This document shows positions 37,442 through 45,701 of a DNA stretch of 64,000 nt, in pieces. The notes beneath the pieces are model-generated. The model was not told the origin of the DNA and did no database searches. It was given only the letters and a program-made list of their open reading frames with translations. Source of the stretch: Perlabentimonas gracilis (lineage in GTDB: Bacteria > Bacteroidota > Bacteroidia > Bacteroidales > Tenuifilaceae); NCBI RefSeq assembly GCF_011174675.1, contig NZ_JAANIG010000001.1, forward strand, positions 1 through 64,000, given 5' to 3'. Within the stretch, counting starts at the first letter, position 1. The number at the start of each line of letters is the position of its first letter. Made by a program: the position numbers and the translations under genes.

Positions 37442-39592
37442 ATGAAATTACCGAAACAAGTTCATGTTGTATTAGGTTCTCTCCTCATCTTTACTGCCCT
37501 TGGCTTTTATACCTGTAGCTCAATGGCGAAGATGGAAGAGGATTTAATTGAAGGATTACGCCAAAAAGGATTGGTGGCCGAAGTTATTTCGGCCGAGAAT
37601 TTTTATAAGGGAGTTGCTCCGGGTATGTTCCATGAGGTTTCAGGTGCTCCCTATAAACCATCCTACAATGAGGAACCCGAAATCCCTGCCCAATGCTGGA
37701 TTGAAACGGGGTACGGTACGCAGAATGCGTGTAAGTATTGCCATACCGATTATTTGGCCGAGATGAAGCATGGTAATAACTTTCCCATCTCCGACGATCA
37801 GGAGACCTACAGCTTTCCATCGGCAAACCTCAATCGGATTCTCTGGCAAAATATTATATACCCCCATAAAATTGAGGAACGCTTGTTGGCCGAGGGGATC
37901 GATATTCCCAGTGCCGATGATGTAGCCTATGTAAGGGTCGACAATTGGCAAAGTGCCTTTAACGCTGCACGTGGTAACGGAAGCAATAGTTGGTTAAATA
38001 TTCATTTGCAAAATCCAAACTTTGTACTCTTCCCTGCGCTAAACCCCAACCATTTGTTTCCCTGCAACCCCCAAAACCCTACCAACTATGGAGCAAATGG
38101 CTACATCGATAGTCAAGGGTTTGTAAAGGATGAGAGCGACCGATACACAGGATGGCGTGCAGTGAACTTTTTTCCTTACGCCATATTCACCCCGTTAACA
38201 GGCAGCGTGAGTGGTATATACATTAGGCTTTCCGAGGAGTTTATGACCAATGGTGGCGTGTTTGATGTTGAGGTGTACAAGCAGAACCTGAACCTGCTCG
38301 AGAAGAATATCAAAAATCAGAAGCTTGACACGAAGAACTACGTGGGCGATGCATCAAAGGTGAAAATTAGCAAAGGATTTTATCCCATTGGAACCGAGTT
38401 TGCCCATCCTCTGCATTACGTCGATTTGCTCGCCGATGGCGAGGTGGGTAAAGAGGTGGATGGCGTTTTGGGCGACGGGGCAAAGGTTCAGTTCGAATTC
38501 CCCGGAACCCGGTCGAAGCGTGTGAAGGAGATTCGCTACATGTACAAATGGCGCGAGGTGGGTCTCGATGACATCGGTGAGGATGAGGAAGAGGAGGATG
38601 AAGGTGAAGGTGATGGTTTTGGCCAGTACATTGGTAAGGAGGGGCAAGGTTGGATCGATAACGAGGCGGGGTGGATATTGGCAGCCTTTATCGAGAATAG
38701 GCAAGGTGAGCTTCGTCCGCAAACCACCGAGGAGTTGGCTCAGTGCTTGGGTTGCCACTCAAAAGTGGGTAACACCATCGATGCTGTATGGTCGTTCCAA
38801 CGCAAGCTGCCTGCTCTTGAGGGATGGGCCGATATGAATTACGGTAAGTATAGCTCCAGCAAACCCAACGAAACCAAGCTGCAGGATTATTTATATCAGG
38901 AGACCGGAATGGGCGAGCAGGGGTACTTTTACCACTCGGTTGTAGGTGCCGATTTATACGGGGTAATGCCCGCTGAAATTAGGTTGGAACTTGTAGCGTA
39001 TGCCCAAACAGTAGATTTGCAGAAGGAGCTAGGAATATCATATGATGTGAATGAGATATTGAACGACGAGGCATTAAAACTAATGGAAAGATCGAAGCGA
39101 AAGCCCCTTTTGCTGGCTCGCCAAAAGCTTATGCGGCACTATAGCAAGAGTATGGAGTACCTTGCCTACTCTCAGGCAGATGATAACTACTACATTAAGG
39201 GCAATATCTTCTACCCATTGGAGGAAAACATGAAGGCTAATATTCAGGGCTATCGGAAAATTGTGCTCGACCAAAGCTACAATCTGGGCAAGGATGTGTT
39301 TGGCAGCGAGGCCGATCATATCCCCTTCACCTTCAGATCCGATGGTACCGTGCTCGACGAGAATAACCAGCTAATTCCTGTGGGCGAGGTTATCTACAGC
39401 CGACCCTACAACGCCGATGGCGAGGGCATTACCCCAACGGGTATTGTTGAGGGCGATGTTTACAATGCCGATGGCCAGCAGGTAAAGGATGTTTCCGAGG
39501 AGGATAGAATAGCAGGACGACTGCTTTATGGCGGTACGCTCGACAAGTACTACAATCCAATTCTTAGCGGAGTGTCGGTGCGAAAGCGCTAG
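37442..39592 (+). CDS. Exported di-haem c-type cytochrome
   Basis: A 716-residue protein with an N-terminal hydrophobic export signal and two haem-attachment motifs CxxCH: C97-C100-H101 ('CKYCH') and C435-C438-H439 ('CLGCH'). The haems would be fixed in the periplasm. Between the motifs is an extremely acidic segment near residues 376-392 ('DDIGEDEEEEDEGEGDG'). A Tyr/Asn-rich region lies toward the C-terminus. The cysteine at the end of the signal ('GFYTC') might be lipidated, but the -1 residue is unusual. No redox partner genes flank it. A role in extracytoplasmic electron transfer is inferred from the haem motifs only. Confidence 0.8.
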   Translation: MKLPKQVHVVLGSLLIFTALGFYTCSSMAKMEEDLIEGLRQKGLVAEVISAENFYKGVAPGMFHEVSGAPYKPSYNEEPEIPAQCWIETGYGTQNACKYCHTDYLAEMKHGNNFPISDDQETYSFPSANLNRILWQNIIYPHKIEERLLAEGIDIPSADDVAYVRVDNWQSAFNAARGNGSNSWLNIHLQNPNFVLFPALNPNHLFPCNPQNPTNYGANGYIDSQGFVKDESDRYTGWRAVNFFPYAIFTPLTGSVSGIYIRLSEEFMTNGGVFDVEVYKQNLNLLEKNIKNQKLDTKNYVGDASKVKISKGFYPIGTEFAHPLHYVDLLADGEVGKEVDGVLGDGAKVQFEFPGTRSKRVKEIRYMYKWREVGLDDIGEDEEEEDEGEGDGFGQYIGKEGQGWIDNEAGWILAAFIENRQGELRPQTTEELAQCLGCHSKVGNTIDAVWSFQRKLPALEGWADMNYGKYSSSKPNETKLQDYLYQETGMGEQGYFYHSVVGADLYGVMPAEIRLELVAYAQTVDLQKELGISYDVNEILNDEALKLMERSKRKPLLLARQKLMRHYSKSMEYLAYSQADDNYYIKGNIFYPLEENMKANIQGYRKIVLDQSYNLGKDVFGSEADHIPFTFRSDGTVLDENNQLIPVGEVIYSRPYNADGEGITPTGIVEGDVYNADGQQVKDVSEEDRIAGRLLYGGTLDKYYNPILSGVSVRKR

Positions 39593-39619
39593 GGAATTCT
39601 CATATTAGTGCCTAATAGC

Positions 39620-39651
39620 AAAGCCGTCCCAATGCTGGGGCGGCTTTCTTT
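39620..39651 (+). terminator. Rho-independent terminator of the cytochrome gene
   Basis: Stem AAAGCCGTCCC/GGGGCGGCTTT with one G-U pair, a 6-base loop and a T-rich tail. Confidence 0.8.
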
Positions 39652-39675
39652 CGCTATTGCGCTTATTGATGCGTT

Positions 39676-40356
39676 TTACTTCTTAATCTCTCGTTCAAAT
39701 TCGCCGATTATTCCGTTTGCACGTCTTTTTGAAACTTTGGTTTCTATTGATTTTTCTGAGGTCCATGTAAAGGTGAATGGTGTACAAGCGTTAATCTCGT
39801 AGTCATCATCAGTCATATACCAAGTGTCATTTACATAATATTCGAAGTTTGCCCAACCATCACCAATATACACATCGTAGTAAGTGTATTCTGATCCATC
39901 AGCAATGTACTCCTCTCCAAGGTAGTACCCATCATCTGTATGCGTCTCGTCATAAATCCAAACATCGAAGTATAATCCATAACCAGTCTCGTTTTTAACA
40001 GTTATGTCTGTATACTGGAAAAGAGCACAGGTTTGAGATGGTGTTACGTAGCTAATGTTATCGCATTGTACAAGGCTTCTTGTGTCAACGAGTTGGAATT
40101 CATCGTTTAAACTAGTGAAAGAAGCCCAAATTTTAGCTGTACCTGCCGAAATGGTATATGTAGTATACTCACCAGATTTTAACATTCGGTTTTCTGTGGT
40201 CATACCATCGTCTCCAGTCACATCGAACCATAGGTCTGCGTTGGTGTTGTTTGTAACTGTTATGTCACCAGTCTTATTCTTCTCGCACTCCTCCAAGCAA
40301 GAAGTGAATGAAAATGCTAGAGCTGCGGTTACAACGAAAATCAGTAGTTTTTTCAT
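39676..40356 (-). CDS. Lipoprotein with two tandem beta-sandwich-like repeats
   Basis: A 226-residue protein. Lipoprotein signal ending 'ALAFSFTSC'. The mature part holds two related units. Unit 1 has 'GDITVTNNTNADLWFDV' and 'SGEYTTYTISAGTAKIWASF'; unit 2 has 'TDITVKNETGYGLYFDV' and 'DGSEYTYYDVYIGDGWANF'. Both share a strand order of T-V-x-N-x-T, L-W/Y-F-D-V and a Thr/Tyr-rich hairpin. It is expected to be anchored in the outer membrane. No known family is recognised. Confidence 0.65.
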   Translation of the reverse strand: MKKLLIFVVTAALAFSFTSCLEECEKNKTGDITVTNNTNADLWFDVTGDDGMTTENRMLKSGEYTTYTISAGTAKIWASFTSLNDEFQLVDTRSLVQCDNISYVTPSQTCALFQYTDITVKNETGYGLYFDVWIYDETHTDDGYYLGEEYIADGSEYTYYDVYIGDGWANFEYYVNDTWYMTDDDYEINACTPFTFTWTSEKSIETKVSKRRANGIIGEFEREIKK

Positions 40357-40869
40357 AATTAAAATTGTTTAGGTTAGTCGTGTATTGTTAGCTGTAAATG
40401 TAAGTAATGCTTATGATATTTGAAACGTATTTGCTGTAGATGTATGCTCTGCTTTACTATTTGTTGACATATATTTATTATTTGAAAAAAAAAGTGAGCA
40501 TAGAGCAGCTCAAATCATGCTTAGGTATGCTGCCACCCCTAGTGGTTCAACAACAATTATACCTTTTGGCACTACTCTCTCCTTGCACTTGTATGTTTCG
40601 TTGTTAATGGTCTGGGTGTAAAATACATATTCGGATATTTTAGAATTATTACAAATAACAGTCGTCTGCTGGCAGGGTGAATAGTTCCTTAGGGGATGGT
40701 TCTCCGTATGAGAATCTGCGGTAGCGCTGCCCCAATTCTTTAGTAATGCTTGGCCTATGGATCAAAAATTGAGAAATTTGTTTACCAACAAAAAAAATGA
40801 CGTTATCTTTATGGCTCAATGATTAGTCTGTGTTGTAACTAGTTTTCTTTTGCAAAGCATTTGTGATTT
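40357..40869. other. Intergenic region of about 510 bases, possible gene remnant
   Basis: AT-rich at both ends. In the middle, the minus strand has start-less open stretches in two frames. One is about 57 codons ending at 40649 ('LGQRYRRFSYGEPSPKELF'). Another ends near 40515 ('SEYVFYTQTINNETYKC'). Both look more protein-like than random but lack starts, so they may be a decayed gene. On the plus strand TATCTTTA near 40804 with TTTG at 40777 is a plausible promoter for the small gene and ftsE. Confidence 0.3.
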
Positions 40870-41091
40870 ATGAAGCCAAGGTTATTCTTTTTGCTAAAGG
40901 TTAGGGGTCTGGGCACCGATGCCGATTTTGTACAAATACGCAACGAGAACTTCGAGCTAATGGCAAACCTTAGGTGTTCTCCCCCATACGAAAGCCTGTC
41001 GAGGTTTTTTAGAAACCCAGATAAATTGGAAAAAGCTGTTGACACCATAAAGCAGCTCGGTTACGGCGAACTCAAAAAAATTGAACTATAA
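40870..41091 (+). CDS. Small protein translationally coupled to ftsE
   Basis: A 73-residue protein, basic and without a signal peptide. 'VRGLGTDADFVQIRNENFEL' and 'RCSPPYESLSRFFRNPDKLEK' suggest a small folded domain. Its TAA stop overlaps the ATG of the ftsE-like gene (TAATG), so the two are co-translated. No family is recognised. The coupling suggests a role with the ABC ATPase. Confidence 0.6.
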   Translation: MKPRLFFLLKVRGLGTDADFVQIRNENFELMANLRCSPPYESLSRFFRNPDKLEKAVDTIKQLGYGELKKIEL

Positions 41092-41804
41092 TGGCGCTCG
41101 ACACAATTATCGAATTCAAAAAGGCATCCATCTTTCAGAACGAAAATCTGATACTTGCCGAGGTAAATCTTAAGGTTGAGAAGGGTGAGTTTATTTACCT
41201 TATCGGTAAGGTGGGTAGTGGCAAAACAAGCCTTATAAAAACCATTACGGCCGAACTGCCTTTGCGTAAAGGCGAAGGCCGAGTGGTTGGTTACGGTCTG
41301 GCCAAGCTGCGCAGTAGCCAAATACCTCACCTTAGGCGTAAGATTGGAATTGTGTTTCAAGATTTTCAGCTGCTAACCGATCGAACCGTGCTCGACAACT
41401 TAATCTTTGTACTACGGGCAACGGGTTGGAAAAGCAAAAAGGAGATGAAGCAACGCATCGACGATGTGCTCGAGAAGGTAGGCCTTAAGCATAAGGAGTA
41501 CAAAATGCCCCATCAGCTATCGGGCGGTGAGCAGCAAAGGGTGGTTATTGCCCGCGCGCTGCTTAACAACCCCGATATCATTCTGGCCGACGAGCCCACG
41601 GGCAACCTCGACCCTGAGACCTCCGACGAGATCATGCAGATTCTTTTCGATATTGCTGCATCGGGTAGGGCGGTTATCATGGCTACGCACAACTATAGTT
41701 TGCTCAAAAAGTTTCCATCTAAAACGCTCAAGTGCGATAAAACACGGTTGGAAGAAACCGAGCATACAACCGAGATCGATTTTGAAAGCCTGATGGAGGA
41801 GTAA
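41091..41804 (+). CDS. ftsE: FtsE-like ABC transporter ATP-binding protein
   Basis: A 237-residue ATPase. Walker A 'GKVGSGKTS', signature 'LSGGEQQR', Walker B 'ILADEPTGNLD' and the switch histidine in 'MATHNYSLL' are intact. The 'FQDFQLLTDRTVLDNL' Q-loop is typical of the FtsE/LolD group. With FtsX, FtsE couples ATP hydrolysis to peptidoglycan hydrolase activation at division. ftsX is not adjacent, as is common in Bacteroidota. LolD or MacB-type ATPases are alternatives. Confidence 0.82.
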   Translation: MALDTIIEFKKASIFQNENLILAEVNLKVEKGEFIYLIGKVGSGKTSLIKTITAELPLRKGEGRVVGYGLAKLRSSQIPHLRRKIGIVFQDFQLLTDRTVLDNLIFVLRATGWKSKKEMKQRIDDVLEKVGLKHKEYKMPHQLSGGEQQRVVIARALLNNPDIILADEPTGNLDPETSDEIMQILFDIAASGRAVIMATHNYSLLKKFPSKTLKCDKTRLEETEHTTEIDFESLMEE

Positions 41805-41813
41805 CTCTACTGC

Positions 41814-42635
41814 CTAGTAGAGTTCACAGCCGCAGTTCTTGCAAAAATGGGCATCCTTTTGGTGCTCCGACTCCTCGCAGTTGGGGCATATTCGGGTCTG
41901 TATTTTATTGCCTCTGCGCTTGGTTATCTCTGCCGACACAATTCCGGTGGGTATGGCAATAATGCTGTAACCCAATAGCATGATAAAGGTTGCTATAAAC
42001 TTTCCCAAGTCGGTAATTGGCACAATATCGCCATACCCCACGGTGGTAAGGGTAATAACTGCCCAGTAAATGCTTAGCGGAATGCTGTTGAACCCGTTTT
42101 CGCTCCCCTCCACAACATACATAATGCTACCCAACAGCAGCACAAGTATTAGTATAAATACCATAAAGATGAAAATCTTACGGAAGCTATTCCGCAGAGC
42201 GATTAGTAGCACATTCCCCTCCTGAATAAAGTGGTAAAGCTTAAGAATACGGTAAATCCTAAGTAACCTAAGGGCTCTAATTACAATTAGGGGCTGCACG
42301 GCTGGTACTGCTATGGCGATAAAAGTAGGTAGGATGGCCAGCAAATCGACAACACCAAAAAAACTAAATATGTATTTTTGGGGCTTTGGACTGCAAACTA
42401 TTCGAAGAATATACTCGGCGAGGAATAGGATGGTAAAAACCCACTCAGCTGTGAATAGGGTAGTTCCGTGGGTAAGCCTTACTTCGGGAATGCTCTCAAG
42501 CATTACAACCCCAACGCTAATAAGAATTACAACCAGCAGAACCTCATCGAATAGCTTGCCATGGAATGTGTCCGACTTGAATATAATGTCGTACATCTTT
42601 TTCTTCCATTCGCTCTGGCCTTTACCCTTCGCCAT
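41814..42635 (-). CDS. Voltage-gated-type potassium channel with C-terminal zinc ribbon
   Basis: A 273-residue membrane protein of the six-helix ion-transport family. The S4-like helix has regularly spaced arginines ('VIRALRLLRIYRILKLYHF'). The selectivity filter 'TTVGYGD' lies between the last two helices. After S6 the tail carries 'CPNCEE...' and 'CKNCGCEL', a zinc-ribbon of two Cys pairs, instead of the RCK domain seen in many prokaryotic channels. It is 27 bases downstream of the acetyltransferase gene on the same strand and may be co-transcribed. K+ selectivity is inferred from the filter. Confidence 0.88.
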   Translation of the reverse strand: MAKGKGQSEWKKKMYDIIFKSDTFHGKLFDEVLLVVILISVGVVMLESIPEVRLTHGTTLFTAEWVFTILFLAEYILRIVCSPKPQKYIFSFFGVVDLLAILPTFIAIAVPAVQPLIVIRALRLLRIYRILKLYHFIQEGNVLLIALRNSFRKIFIFMVFILILVLLLGSIMYVVEGSENGFNSIPLSIYWAVITLTTVGYGDIVPITDLGKFIATFIMLLGYSIIAIPTGIVSAEITKRRGNKIQTRICPNCEESEHQKDAHFCKNCGCELY

Positions 42636-42662
42636 TGGTTTAATTTTGATCAGTTTTTGAAA

Positions 42663-43760
42663 TTACACAAAAGCACAATCCCCATCTCCCTCGGCAAATG
42701 TAGCTCCTTTTTCAATTATGTTCACAACCTTTTGTGATGCATAAAAGTTGCGCTTCTGGCTTTTCGATAGTAGGCCAAGAGGGAAGATGCTACTCAGTGC
42801 ATATGCAATGGGCTGGTTGAATGTAGTTAGCCTGTTACACCCCATGGCAAGAGCGTGCTTTGCAATTATTTTAGCGAATAATTTCTCTTCATTGATATTG
42901 CAAATCACGTATGGTGTAGTTGCAAAGCCATCCCTATTGTTAATCATAATAATTCCAAGTAGTTGGTTTTGCCTGTATACTTTGAGTAGCAGCTGCTCAA
43001 ACTTTTTTGGCGAGGACGAGAAGTAGTACTTGTCGCCAATCCTATCGGCAAGTGGCGATGATACCAACCACGGATGGCGTAATATCCACTGCAGATCGTT
43101 GCCTGATCTTGCAGTTGGGGTAATGGTTAATGTGCTGGTAAAGATATCTCTGACCTCATTGTCGGGATAGGCGAGATACTCAATGCTAATCCCCTTGGTG
43201 CGAATTAGTTTTCCAAAAAGAGGGATCGGGTTTAGCAGCTCAAGGATAAAGTCTATTGAATGCCAAATGGGCTTTAGCGCTTTGTAAGTAGGCCCCTTAG
43301 CCGGAAGGATCTTGGCCAGGCAGGGCCTTAGGTAGAATCGTCGCCCTTTCAGCGTTTCTAGCAGCTGGAATCTGCTGGTTTTATCGTACACCGCCTTCGA
43401 CTCCAAAGCGTAGTTAGTGAAAAGTAACTTCTCGCCCCAGTCAGAAAAGGCAGCGTTGAAAAGTGCGGTTGCTATTCCTTTTCTGCGCAGTTTGGGGTTT
43501 ACCCAGTTGCCACTTAGCCATCCAACCTTTATGGCTTTGCCATTTTTAAAAATTGTATCGGAAAGGATGGTGCGATACCCCACAAGTTCATTATCAATAT
43601 AGGCAAGGTAAAGTGCAATGTCGTTGTCCGAAGCTCGCGGATTGTTAATGTACGATATAGCCCTGTGGCGGCTAATGGGGATAACCTCCCAGCTTGGGTA
43701 TTTTGGCGACGAGACCAACGCATTTAGCTCCGATAGCTTTACCCTTTTTATGTCAATCAT
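42663..43760 (-). CDS. GNAT-type N-acetyltransferase, surface-polysaccharide cluster
   Basis: A 365-residue protein. The N-terminal part has a GNAT acyl-CoA loop in 'VNPKLRRKGIATALFNAAF' and the preceding beta strand 'VGWLSGNW'. The C-terminal part is a second, divergent GNAT-like half ending in 'EGDGDCAFV'. The start ATG overlaps the TGA of the upstream deacetylase gene by four bases (ATGA). It probably acetylates an amino sugar or another small group together with the neighbouring deacetylases, but the substrate is unknown. Confidence 0.72.
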   Translation of the reverse strand: MIDIKRVKLSELNALVSSPKYPSWEVIPISRHRAISYINNPRASDNDIALYLAYIDNELVGYRTILSDTIFKNGKAIKVGWLSGNWVNPKLRRKGIATALFNAAFSDWGEKLLFTNYALESKAVYDKTSRFQLLETLKGRRFYLRPCLAKILPAKGPTYKALKPIWHSIDFILELLNPIPLFGKLIRTKGISIEYLAYPDNEVRDIFTSTLTITPTARSGNDLQWILRHPWLVSSPLADRIGDKYYFSSSPKKFEQLLLKVYRQNQLLGIIMINNRDGFATTPYVICNINEEKLFAKIIAKHALAMGCNRLTTFNQPIAYALSSIFPLGLLSKSQKRNFYASQKVVNIIEKGATFAEGDGDCAFV

Positions 43761-44779
43761 AGCGGGATACTTACCTTGTGTTTGTTGATAATCCTTTTGG
43801 CCAAATAGTAATTCAATTCACCCTTAATAATCTGCCTTGCATTTCTACCAATCACCTCAAGGGGTATTCTGTTGATAAACTTGTGCGTATTTGTAGGTTT
43901 GTAGCCCGATGTGCCCATCAGCAGGTCACATATCTTAGGGTTATCCTTTAAAAAATATTTGTAAAATGCAGCGGAAACCCCATCGCTTGAGAATGGGAAT
44001 GCAAAAATCCTTGGCTGGTTTGGGATATTGTCCTGCACCCACTGCAAGCTGCTCTCCACTTGTTCTATTTGCTCATCAAGCGTTATGTTTGCAAAGTTTG
44101 GATGGTCCATGCTGTGTGCCCCTATGGTAAATCCATCGTTGGCCAGCTTTAAGGTTTCCTCCCTGCTGAGGTAGGGCTTACTAACTCTAAGGTACTTTTC
44201 AAAATCGACTTTAAGCTCGCTGGTCAGCTTACGCAATAGCTCGCGCTGGGAGTAATCCAAATGGCCAATCCATTGAGCAAATTTTTTCGATGGAATTATT
44301 GGCCTATCGAAATAGGGCTTTGCCCCGTCGGGCAGCTCAATCATCGCCCCGTTGCTAAGGATTTTGTCAATTAGTAGGCTTGCCTTGCATCGGTACAGCA
44401 TATCGTTATTGTCGATAAACGATGGGTTTACGAATACCGTTGCGGGTATTCCTTTGGCCGTTAGTATGGGTGCTGCCACGTGGGCAACCTCGCTAAACCC
44501 ATCGTCGAAGCTAAGCAAAAGCTTAGGCTTAGCCTTATTCTTTGATGATACGTTTTGAAGATAATCTTTTACATCGGTTGGCTCGAAATGGCGTGCAAGA
44601 AAATCAAGATCCTTCTCAAACTGTTCGGGGCTTACGGTTGGGTACAAATGTTTTATGTGTGCTGGCGCATTGTGGCTTATGGTGTGGTAAAAAGCAGCAA
44701 CAAGCCCAGGCTTTACAATTCGCACCGAAAGGCCAAAGGGTAGGGGTGAGGCTATGGTTTTAATCAGATCTCTGAGCAT
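43757..44779 (-). CDS. Polysaccharide deacetylase (NodB homology)
   Basis: The frame extends to 44839, but the ATG at 44779 overlaps the upstream TGA (TGATG) and matches the family start, giving 340 residues. The NodB metal-binding motifs are visible: 'LSFDDGFSE' (the Asp pair) and 'GAHSMDHPNF' (the two histidines). Such enzymes remove N- or O-acetyl groups from polysaccharide or peptidoglycan sugars. No signal peptide is seen, so it likely acts in the cytoplasm or at the inner membrane on a precursor. It is third in a run of four tightly packed genes. Confidence 0.8.
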   Translation of the reverse strand: MLRDLIKTIASPLPFGLSVRIVKPGLVAAFYHTISHNAPAHIKHLYPTVSPEQFEKDLDFLARHFEPTDVKDYLQNVSSKNKAKPKLLLSFDDGFSEVAHVAAPILTAKGIPATVFVNPSFIDNNDMLYRCKASLLIDKILSNGAMIELPDGAKPYFDRPIIPSKKFAQWIGHLDYSQRELLRKLTSELKVDFEKYLRVSKPYLSREETLKLANDGFTIGAHSMDHPNFANITLDEQIEQVESSLQWVQDNIPNQPRIFAFPFSSDGVSAAFYKYFLKDNPKICDLLMGTSGYKPTNTHKFINRIPLEVIGRNARQIIKGELNYYLAKRIINKHKVSIPL

Positions 44780-45684
44780 CACTTGAAGAGTTTCAACATC
44801 CAGGGCAACCTGTTGATTGTAATATGGCTGTACTCGCAAGGAGTAGCCCCAAAGCCTTTGTAGAATCGTGCAATGGACTCGATGTTAGAGCCCTCAAAGT
44901 CGAGCACAAGGTTTTGCTCAGCATTCTGATGGATGTAGTGATCAACTAGTGCGAACATGGCCCGTTGGGCTTTTCCCTCAGGGGTCGACGATGCCAACAG
45001 ATAGATAACCTTTCCGTTCGATTTAAGGAATAATGCCCCCGCGCACAGCTCGTTGTGCGAGTTGTATGCGCCAAGCATCTCGCCCACTCCATTGCCAACG
45101 GCTTGGGTTACCAGCTGCTTTACCATATTGAAATGCTTGGGATGTAGTTTGGCCGCATTGTGCTTGCGCTTGAGTTCAACGAGTTCTATGGCAGTGATGC
45201 TGCGTGCAACAGATATGTTGTATGCAACGGCGCGCGAAACGTTCCGCATGGTGTTTGTGCCATATCGGTTCGATAGGATTGAGTATGGCTCAATTAAATC
45301 GAGATGGTGGGTAACCCTGGGTACTACCTTTGCCTTAGGGTAATGGGTTTTGTTGTAGGTGTTAAGGTTTATGGCTATGAACTTGTACCTATCGGGAATT
45401 GCGTTCAGAAAGCGGCTAATTAAATCTTGGCTTATGGCAGTGGTTGAAAATAAACCCAGCTGCTGAGTAAAAAAAGGTTGGTATATATAGTTTATGCCAT
45501 ATTTAGTGTTGCAGGGCAAAGGGAAAACCGCTTGGTAATCATCACCAACCAAACCGCACCAATCCTCCGATACAATATCGAGATACCATGAGTACCCATA
45601 TACCATTCCATTTACCGAGCGGGCAATGCAGCTGTCCCACTTGGTAGTATCAATATCGTCTCGTTTTAAAAAATCAATTTTCAA
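44779..45684 (-). CDS. FemAB/BioF2-like acyltransferase of the GNAT superfamily
   Basis: A 301-residue protein. 'GYSWYLDIVSEDWCGLVGDD' near the N-terminus and 'NTMRNVSRAVAYNISVARS' in the middle follow the FemAB-like GNAT_6 pattern. 'VLDFEGSNIESIARFYKGFGA' near the C-terminus is the typical last motif of that group. Family members transfer acyl or aminoacyl groups onto cell-wall or surface glycan precursors. Its TGA overlaps the next ATG. Substrate unknown. Confidence 0.72.
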   Translation of the reverse strand: MKIDFLKRDDIDTTKWDSCIARSVNGMVYGYSWYLDIVSEDWCGLVGDDYQAVFPLPCNTKYGINYIYQPFFTQQLGLFSTTAISQDLISRFLNAIPDRYKFIAINLNTYNKTHYPKAKVVPRVTHHLDLIEPYSILSNRYGTNTMRNVSRAVAYNISVARSITAIELVELKRKHNAAKLHPKHFNMVKQLVTQAVGNGVGEMLGAYNSHNELCAGALFLKSNGKVIYLLASSTPEGKAQRAMFALVDHYIHQNAEQNLVLDFEGSNIESIARFYKGFGATPCEYSHITINRLPWMLKLFK

Positions 45685-45701
45685 TGTGCTGCTTGTATAA
45701 C

